From the NCBI GenBank assembly GCA_038205135.1, contig JBBRCF010000005.1:1-60075 (forward strand): DNA of 60,075 nucleotides, in the 5' to 3' direction. The stretch is from UBA9554 sp038205135 (GTDB lineage Bacteria; Pseudomonadota; Alphaproteobacteria; Rhodobacterales; Rhodobacteraceae). Shown here one piece after another: positions 54,923 through 60,075 of the stretch. The notes beneath the pieces were generated by a model. That model saw only the letters and a program-made list of their open reading frames with translations. It was not told the DNA's origin and ran no database searches. Position 1 is the first letter of the stretch; each line of letters begins with the position of its first letter. Both the position numbers and the translations under genes were made by a program.

Positions 54923-55679
54923 AACGCTGCCGGCCGGCCTCGCGGCGGCGCTGAGTTATCCCGGGCTGATCTGGCTGGTGATGGCGGCGCTGGTTGCGGG
55001 GGCGGTGCGCGGCTTTGCAGGGTTTGGTGCGGCGCTGGTGTTCTTGCCGGTCGCGGGCGCGATGCTGCCGCCGATCTGGGCGCTGATCGCGCTGACCGTC
55101 ATGGACGTGTTCGGGCCGTTGCCTACCCTGCGCCGCACTGTGCCACAGGCGCAATTGCACGATGTGGCGTGGCTGTGGCTGGGCATGGCACTGGCCCTGC
55201 CGCTGGGCGTGATGGTGCTGGTGATGCTGGACCCGGACGTGTTTCGGTATGTGGTGTCGATTGCGGGCATCGCGGTGACGCTGATCCTGATTGCGGGGTT
55301 CCGCTATCGCGGGCCGATGACGCCACCCGTAATGGTCGGCACCGGGGCGCTGTCCGGGTTTCTGGGTGGGGTGGCGGGCGTGCCGGGGCCGCCGGTGATT
55401 TTGCTATACATGGCTTCGCCCAGTCTGCCGGTACTGATCCGGGCCAATACGATGGTGTTCCTGTTCCTGTTCGACCTGACGCTGTTGGCCTTGATCGCGG
55501 TGCGGGGCGACCTGATGTCTGCACCGGTCTGGATTGGCCTGTTACTGGCGATTCCGACGATGTTGGGCACGTTGCTGGGCACCGCGATCTTTGACCCGGC
55601 CCGTGCAGGCGTCTATCGTTTGGCGGGCTACGTGATCGTGATGGCGTCCGCGCTCAGCGGTCTGCCGTTCTGGAGGTAG
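54915..55679 (+). CDS. TauE/SafE (TSUP) family permease
   Basis: The 254-residue protein has about eight hydrophobic helices and TSUP hallmarks: GAVRGFAGFGAALVFLPVAG near the start and GALSGFLGGVAGVPGPPVIL in the second half. Members export sulfite, sulfonates or related anions; the substrate is unknown. The start lies inside the secF tail (8-base overlap), so translation is coupled. Confidence 0.9.
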   Translation: MPETLPAGLAAALSYPGLIWLVMAALVAGAVRGFAGFGAALVFLPVAGAMLPPIWALIALTVMDVFGPLPTLRRTVPQAQLHDVAWLWLGMALALPLGVMVLVMLDPDVFRYVVSIAGIAVTLILIAGFRYRGPMTPPVMVGTGALSGFLGGVAGVPGPPVILLYMASPSLPVLIRANTMVFLFLFDLTLLALIAVRGDLMSAPVWIGLLLAIPTMLGTLLGTAIFDPARAGVYRLAGYVIVMASALSGLPFWR

Positions 55680-55682
55680 GAC

Positions 55683-56036
55683 ATGAACCTGACCGAGGTG
55701 AATTTTGACGGTGCGGTGCCGGTGGACGGCTACGGCCCCGGTTTTTTCCGTGTTGCGGGGCAGGTATTGCGTGGCGCGGTGATCGTGACGGCGGACCGCG
55801 CGCGGGTCTGGGACGGCCCCGCCGATGCAGCGCCGCTGCTGGCGTTGGCAGGGCAGGTGGATGTGGTTTTTCTGGGGATGGGGGCCGAGATTGCCCATGC
55901 GCCCGCCGACCTGCGCCGCGCCCTAGAGGCTGTGGGGCTGGGGCTGGAAGTCATGAATTCGCCCGCGGCCTGCCGGACATACAATGTGCTGGTGTCTGAA
56001 GGCCGGCGGGTTGCGCTGGCGGTGCTGCCGGTCTGA
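55683..56036 (+). CDS. Mth938-like domain protein (NDUFAF3 relative)
   Basis: The 117-residue protein matches the Mth938-like fold, with VDVVFLGMGAEIAHAPADLR and the C-terminal MNSPAACRTYNVLVSEGRRV. Its mitochondrial relative NDUFAF3 helps assemble respiratory complex I. In alphaproteobacteria it commonly sits between secDF and ccmA, as here. Confidence 0.88.
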   Translation: MNLTEVNFDGAVPVDGYGPGFFRVAGQVLRGAVIVTADRARVWDGPADAAPLLALAGQVDVVFLGMGAEIAHAPADLRRALEAVGLGLEVMNSPAACRTYNVLVSEGRRVALAVLPV

Positions 56037-56101
56037 TCGAGAGGCAGGCCGCGCCGCTTTGGCATTTGCCGATGCGGGCCCCATGGGTTAGACCCGCGCC
56101 G

Positions 56102-56731
56102 ATGGACCTGATTGCCGAAAATCTGGGTGTGGCGCGCGGCGGGGTGACCGTGCTGGAGCACGTGTCGTTCCGGCTGACGCCGGGGCGCGCGTTGATCCTG
56201 CGTGGGCCGAACGGATCGGGCAAGACAACGCTGCTGCGCACCATAGCCGGGTTGCAGCCGCCGGTGTCCGGCGCGCTCAGTCTGGACCGCGAGGCGATGG
56301 CCTATGCGGGGCACGCCGATGGCATCAAATCACCCCTGACGGTTGCCGAAAACCTGATCTTCTGGGCCCGGGTGTTCGGGCAGGGCGGTATCGACGCCGC
56401 GTTGACCGCGTTCGATCTGCATGGGCTGGCAGACCGGCGGGCCGGCGCGCTGAGCGCGGGGCAGAAACGGCGGTTGGGGCTGGCGCGGATGGTGGTGACC
56501 GGGCGCCCCGTCTGGGTGATGGACGAGCCGACCGTGTCGCTGGACACCGCCGCCGTCGCATTGTTTGCGGGCGCGGTCAGGGCGCATCTGGCGGGCGGCG
56601 GCATGGCGCTGCTGGCGACGCATATCGACCTCGGGTTGCCCGAGGCAGAAGTGCTGGACGTCGCCCCCTATCGCGCGCGGGTACAGGCGGGCGACGCGTT
56701 CGATCGCGATTTTGATCGGGATTTCGCATGA
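56102..56731 (+). CDS. ccmA: Heme exporter ATPase CcmA
   Basis: The 209-residue ABC ATPase has Walker A GPNGSGKT at 35-42, signature LSAGQKRRLGLARM and Walker B VWVMDEPTVSLD. With CcmB it powers release of heme-loaded CcmE in cytochrome c maturation. The stop overlaps the ccmB start (ATGA). Confidence 0.95.
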   Translation: MDLIAENLGVARGGVTVLEHVSFRLTPGRALILRGPNGSGKTTLLRTIAGLQPPVSGALSLDREAMAYAGHADGIKSPLTVAENLIFWARVFGQGGIDAALTAFDLHGLADRRAGALSAGQKRRLGLARMVVTGRPVWVMDEPTVSLDTAAVALFAGAVRAHLAGGGMALLATHIDLGLPEAEVLDVAPYRARVQAGDAFDRDFDRDFA

Positions 56732-57384
56732 TCGCGCTATTGTCCCGCGATCTGGCGCTGGCGGTGCGCGCAGGCGGCGGGTTCGGCCTTGGGCTGGCAT
56801 TTTTCCTGATCGTTGTGGTGCTGGTGCCCTTTGGCGTCGGCCCGGACGAGGCGCTGCATGCCCGTATCGCGTCTGGCATTCTGTGGCTGGGCGCGCTGCT
56901 GGCCTGCCTACTGTCGCTGGACCGCATCTTTGCGCTGGACTGGGAGGATGGGTCGCTGGACCTGTTGGCCACCGCCCCCCTGCCGACCGAGGCGCTGGTC
57001 AGCGTCAAGGCCCTGGCGCATTGGCTGGTCACCGGCCTGCCTCTGGTGGCCGCGGCCCCCGTGCTGGGCGTTCTGCTGAATTTGCCCGTGACCGGCTATG
57101 CCGCGCTGGTGCTGAGCCTGCTGTTGGGAACACCCGCCTTGTCGGTCATCGGCACTTTTGGCGCGGCGCTGACGGTGGGGATCAAGCGTGGCGGGTTGTT
57201 GATGTCGCTGCTGGTGTTGCCGCTGTATGTGCCGACGCTGATCTTTGGTGCAGAGGCCGCGCGGCGGGGGGCCGACGGTCTGGACTGGACGACGCCGATA
57301 CTGATGCTGGCGGGGATCACCTGCGGCGTGATCGCGCTTTTACCATTTGCCTCTGCTGCGGTATTGCGGGTCAACCTGCGCTGA
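56728..57384 (+). CDS. ccmB: Heme exporter membrane protein CcmB
   Basis: The 218-residue protein has about six membrane helices and the conserved stretch WEDGSLDLLATAPLPTEALV in the N-terminal half. It is the membrane part of the CcmAB transporter, and length matches E. coli CcmB (220). Confidence 0.94.
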   Translation: MIALLSRDLALAVRAGGGFGLGLAFFLIVVVLVPFGVGPDEALHARIASGILWLGALLACLLSLDRIFALDWEDGSLDLLATAPLPTEALVSVKALAHWLVTGLPLVAAAPVLGVLLNLPVTGYAALVLSLLLGTPALSVIGTFGAALTVGIKRGGLLMSLLVLPLYVPTLIFGAEAARRGADGLDWTTPILMLAGITCGVIALLPFASAAVLRVNLR

Positions 57385-57415
57385 TCCATCTAACTGCGTG
57401 AAAAAGGAGACCACC

Positions 57416-58147
57416 ATGGCCTCGGTCTGGGAATATGCGAACCCGAAAAAGTTCATCGACACCACCGACCGGCTGCTGCCTTGGGTCGCGGCACTGGCGG
57501 TGGTAGCACTGGTGGGCGGGTTGATCTGGGGATTTTTCTTTACGCCCGAGGACTTCCGGCAAGGGTCCACGGTCAAGATCATCTATCTGCATGTGCCTGC
57601 GGCGCTGATGGCGATCAATGCCTGGTTGATGATGCTGGCCGCCTCGCTGATTTGGATCGTGCGGCGGCACCATGTATCCGCGCTGGCGGCGCGGGCGGCG
57701 GCCCCGGTGGGCGCGGTGATGACGGTGATCGCGCTGGTGACGGGCGCAATCTGGGGGCAGCCGATGTGGGGCACTTGGTGGGCCTGGGATCCGCGGCTGA
57801 CCTCGTTCCTGATCCTGTTCCTGTTCTATCTGGGGTATATCGCGCTGTGGTCGGCGATCGAAAACGATGACACGGCCGCCGATCTGACATCGGTGCTGTG
57901 TCTGGTTGGGTCGGTGTTTGCGATCCTGTCGCGCTATGCGGTCAATTTCTGGAATCAGGGCCTGCATCAGGGCGCGTCGCTGTCGCTGGACAAGGAACAG
58001 AACGTCGCCGATGTGTTCTGGTATCCGCTGGTGGTCTGCATGGCGGGCTTTGGCCTGCTGTTCGTGGCGCTGGTGTTCCTGCGCACGCAGACCGAAATCC
58101 GCGCCCGCCGCACGCGGGCGCTGTTGGCACGGGAGCGACTGTCGTGA
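57416..58147 (+). CDS. ccmC: Heme handling membrane protein CcmC
   Basis: The 243-residue protein has six membrane helices and the Trp-rich heme-handling motif WGTWWAWDPRLTSFL. It attaches heme to CcmE. ATG 57416 has a strong AAGGAG upstream. The stop overlaps the ccmD start by one base. Confidence 0.95.
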   Translation: MASVWEYANPKKFIDTTDRLLPWVAALAVVALVGGLIWGFFFTPEDFRQGSTVKIIYLHVPAALMAINAWLMMLAASLIWIVRRHHVSALAARAAAPVGAVMTVIALVTGAIWGQPMWGTWWAWDPRLTSFLILFLFYLGYIALWSAIENDDTAADLTSVLCLVGSVFAILSRYAVNFWNQGLHQGASLSLDKEQNVADVFWYPLVVCMAGFGLLFVALVFLRTQTEIRARRTRALLARERLS

Positions 58148-58302
58148 TGCCGGAACTGGGAAAATATGCCTTCGAGGTGCTGTCGTCCTATGCCGTGTCG
58201 CTGGCGTTGATCGTGGCGTTGGTGGCGGTGTCGGTCTGGCGCGCGCGGGCGGCCAAGGCAGCGCTGGATGATGTCGAGAAAAGGATACGCAAGGATGGCT
58301 AG
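58147..58302 (+). CDS. ccmD: Heme exporter small membrane protein CcmD
   Basis: The 51-residue protein has one membrane helix (YAVSLALIVALVAVSVW) and a basic, helical cytoplasmic tail (RARAAKAALDDVEKRI). It holds CcmC-CcmE with CcmAB. Its ATG overlaps the ccmC stop, and its end overlaps ccmG by eight bases. Confidence 0.88.
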   Translation: MPELGKYAFEVLSSYAVSLALIVALVAVSVWRARAAKAALDDVEKRIRKDG

Positions 58303-58828
58303 AGTTTCGCGGCTGGTCATTGTGCCGCCACTGGTGTTCGCCGGAATAGCGGCGCTGTTCATCTGGGGCATGGCGCGCGAAAACCCCGATCAGCTGCCGA
58401 CGGCGCTTGCCGGGCAAACCGCACCGGCGGTGCAGGTCGTGGCACTGGGGGCAGGGCCCGCACTTACCGACGCCGACCTGCGCGACGGGCGCGTGAAACT
58501 GGTGAATTTCTGGGCATCGTGGTGCGCGCCCTGCCGCGCCGAGCATCCAAGTCTGATGCAGCTGGCCGCAGAAGGCGTACCGATCTACGGTGTTAATTAC
58601 AAGGACACCCCGGACAAGGCGCAGAAATTCCTTGATGAATTGGGCAATCCGTTTGAAAAGATGGGCGCGGATACAACGGGGCGGATGGGGTTGATGTGGG
58701 GCCTGTACGGAGTGCCCGAAACCTATCTGATCGACGGCGAGGGCCGCATTCTGTTGCGCCATGCCGGACCGATCACCGAACGTGTGATCGAAGGCACCAT
58801 TCGTCCGGCGTTGGAGGCGGCGCGCTGA
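58295..58828 (+). CDS. ccmG: Thiol:disulfide interchange protein CcmG (DsbE)
   Basis: The 177-residue protein has an N-terminal membrane anchor and a periplasmic thioredoxin domain with the CxxC pair C77-C80 (FWASWCAPCRAEHPSLMQLA) and the cis-Pro region VPETYLIDGEGR. It keeps apocytochrome cysteines reduced for heme attachment. It closes the ccm cluster in this window. Confidence 0.94.
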   Translation: MARVSRLVIVPPLVFAGIAALFIWGMARENPDQLPTALAGQTAPAVQVVALGAGPALTDADLRDGRVKLVNFWASWCAPCRAEHPSLMQLAAEGVPIYGVNYKDTPDKAQKFLDELGNPFEKMGADTTGRMGLMWGLYGVPETYLIDGEGRILLRHAGPITERVIEGTIRPALEAAR

Positions 58829-59139
58829 TCTAGCCCGACGCGAACAGCATCCAGATGACGGCGACGATCACCGCTGCGGTTTCCGCTAGAGGCAGGGGAG
58901 AGCGGGTGAGGATGCGGCGTATTTGCATACGCTAACTATGCCGAATAATGGTTAAATATAGGTAAACACCCGCCAGGCTTGTATCTGAATTCTGCAGGGC
59001 TTTCTCAGATAATGCCGTCTTCGGGTCGGCCATGGCCGTACCCCTACGCATGACGGTGCGCAAATTGGCGGGTGAACGGCGAGGGGGCGACCCGTCGCTA
59101 GCCCATCACAACGGCAGACCGCCGGCCTCGGATTGCCCG
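58829..59139. other. Intergenic region between ccmG and the broken VPLPA-CTERM gene
   Basis: These 311 bases hold the possible small membrane protein at 58830-58928 and an AT-rich stretch around 58930-58965 that could hold a promoter. I see no other supported feature. Confidence 0.5.
58830..58928 (-). CDS. Possible 32-residue single-pass membrane protein
   Basis: The frame starts ATG at 58928 and ends TAG at 58830. It reads as a basic N terminus (MQIRRILTR) followed by one hydrophobic helix (AAVIVAVIWMLFASG). This is the expected form of a real small membrane protein. No ribosome site is obvious upstream, so confidence is low. It is convergent with ccmG. Confidence 0.35.
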   Translation of the reverse strand: MQIRRILTRSPLPLAETAAVIVAVIWMLFASG

Positions 59140-59771
59140 TCAGCCCTGCCGACGCCGCCGCAGCACGGCAAAGGCGGCCAAACCCAAGGGCAGCAATGCG
59201 ACAGAGGCGGGCAGGGGCACGGGCGGGATGGGATCGACGGGCGTAATCACAGCCGTGCCCCGGAACGCGCCACCACCGCAACTGTTCGCCACACACGGCG
59301 CGATGCTCCAGGAATAGATGTCAACCCGCGCAGGGTCAGTGCCGATAGAAAAGTTGAAAAACTGCAGCACTTCTTTTCCGGGCTCCGGTTGCCCGTCGGC
59401 TCCTGCTGGAAGCACCAAACCGTCTAGAAATGTCCTTGAAAGTGCAAAAGACGGGTCAAGGTCGAAGGTGAAACTGACCCCTAAGCCTGGTGGTGCGGAA
59501 GCATTAATTGTCCAAGTCCTGCCAGCGACCATAAAGCTGCCTGTCACTTGGTTCGAAAACCTGACCGGCGTCGCCGGCGCAGACAAGCTGCCTGATCCAT
59601 CGGCAATGCCGTCGCCATCAAGGTCGATCGCGGTGACCGGTAGCGGTTGGCCAAGGCCATCGAAGAAATCAGGCCCGAAAAATACGTGTTATAGGTGGCT
59701 GCGGTTGAAGCAGACGCGGCCAAAGCAAGGCACGTTGCAGCAAGCATGGGCATTTTTTTAAAAAACTGCAT
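59140..59771 (-). pseudogene. Frameshifted VPLPA-CTERM surface protein
   Basis: Translation from ATG 59771 gives a signal peptide (MQFFKKMPMLAATCLALAAS) and then ATYNTYFSG before the frame fails. From about 59676 down, a different frame carries DGLGQPLPVTAIDLDGDGIA and continues to a perfect VPLPA-CTERM sorting tail (PVPLPASVALLPLGLAAF, then RRRR). One missing base at about 59674-59682, in a run of C or A on the plus strand, joins the two halves. GGAG lies 8 bases before the ATG. VPLPA-CTERM tails target proteins for exosortase-like processing. Either a real mutation or a homopolymer sequencing error explains it. Confidence 0.85.
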
Positions 59772-59865
59772 CCGTCGTACTCCAATCACACGATCAAATG
59801 CCCTTGACGGTCCGACGTATCCGTCCGGTCTGACTGCTCTGCCTGCGTGATAGAGTGGGTGATAG

Positions 59866-59887
59866 TGTCCATTATGGATAGTGGACA
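59866..59887. repeat. Inverted repeat upstream of the IS66 TnpA gene
   Basis: TGTCCA (59866-59871) and TGGACA (59882-59887) are inverted repeats around a 10-base spacer, just before the TnpA start. It may be a regulatory hairpin or lie near the end of the element; the true terminal repeat is not identified. Confidence 0.4.
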
Positions 59888-59901
59888 TCTTGAGGTTGGT
59901 C

Positions 59902-60075
59902 ATGGGCGGGACGAAGGGTCAGAAGAAGCGGCGGTGGTCTGACGACGAGAAGCGCTCGATTTGCGAGCAAACGTTGACGCCGGGTGTTTCAGTTGCGCAG
60001 GTTGCGCGGCGGTATTCGATGAACGCGAACCTGATCTTTACGTGGCTACGGGATGCGCGGTTTGCGCCTGATCAG
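59902..60075 (+). mobile_element. tnpA: IS66-family element, start of TnpA (truncated by window end)
   Basis: From ATG 59902 the frame reads 58 codons to the window end. It matches the IS66 TnpA N terminus: KKRRWSDDEKRSICEQT, then VSVAQVARRYSMNANLIFTW as a helix-turn-helix, and DARFAPDQ. TnpB and TnpC should follow outside the window. The element starts about 130 bases from a broken surface-protein gene. Confidence 0.88.

Overview
This 60 kb window reads as a chromosome segment of a GC-rich alphaproteobacterium, most likely in the Rhodobacterales (Roseobacter/Paracoccaceae). The inference rests on gene content and style: a VPLPA-CTERM surface protein, a Hint-domain RTX protein, a DUF3422 protein beside pntAB, an Mth938-like gene between secDF and a ccmABCDG cluster, many ATGA/GTGA stop-start overlaps, and a repeated hairpin plus CCCGGGGTATTT element. 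Apart from an IS66-type element entering at the right edge I see no phage, integrase, CRISPR array, tRNA or rRNA. Most genes are core metabolism.

Layout. 1-3.7 kb: a zinc-ribbon protein, a probable small RNA, a CoA-binding protein, homoserine dehydrogenase, a small lipoprotein and a TetR regulator. 3.7-8.1 kb: aminopeptidase N, a photolyase/cryptochrome and an overlapping 54-residue DUF2256 protein. 8.6-12.9 kb: malate synthase G, a GlcG-like protein, a gamma-Glu-GABA hydrolase-like enzyme and a coupled unknown protein. 12.9-15.6 kb: a large nidogen/PA14/RTX/Hint extracellular protein. 15.9-18.9 kb: SDR, kynureninase and tryptophan 2,3-dioxygenase in one minus-strand operon. 19.0-20.8 kb: a coupled trio of an MBL-fold protein with an altered metal motif, a periplasmic rhodanese and an ICMT-like membrane methyltransferase. 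21.0-26.5 kb: pntA-pntB with a clear terminator, DUF3422, and a YeeE/YedE sulfur transporter.

26.7-39.4 kb is a divergent nutrient-uptake locus. A peptide/opine-type ABC transporter (binding protein and two permeases on the minus strand, a fused double ATPase on the plus strand) is followed by an SDR, an ArgE-like deacetylase, a DAO-type FAD oxidoreductase and three tandem M20D amidohydrolases. I infer import and intracellular deacylation/oxidation of N-acyl amino acids or amidated compounds; the substrate is unknown.

39.5-51.6 kb: moaA, an AlkD-like glycosylase with a DUF3833 lipoprotein, glmS-glmU, a Gph-like phosphatase with a DegT-type aminotransferase, a 1041-residue single-pass protein that looks like a GspL/PilM-like head joined to a PilP/GspC-like tail, and a MetY-type sulfhydrylase. 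52-58.8 kb: yajC-secD-secF, a TauE/SafE permease, an Mth938-like protein and ccmA-B-C-D-G for cytochrome c maturation. 58.8-60 kb: a possible tiny membrane protein, a VPLPA-CTERM gene broken by a single-base frameshift, and the start of an IS66 TnpA gene.

The least explained signals are the two-hairpin small RNA at 561-648, the MBL-rhodanese-methyltransferase operon, the 1041-residue hybrid protein, short 11-13 bp tandem repeats between genes, three copies of a dispersed hairpin element, and the frameshifted surface protein. All functions are assigned by reading the sequence; no database search was run.
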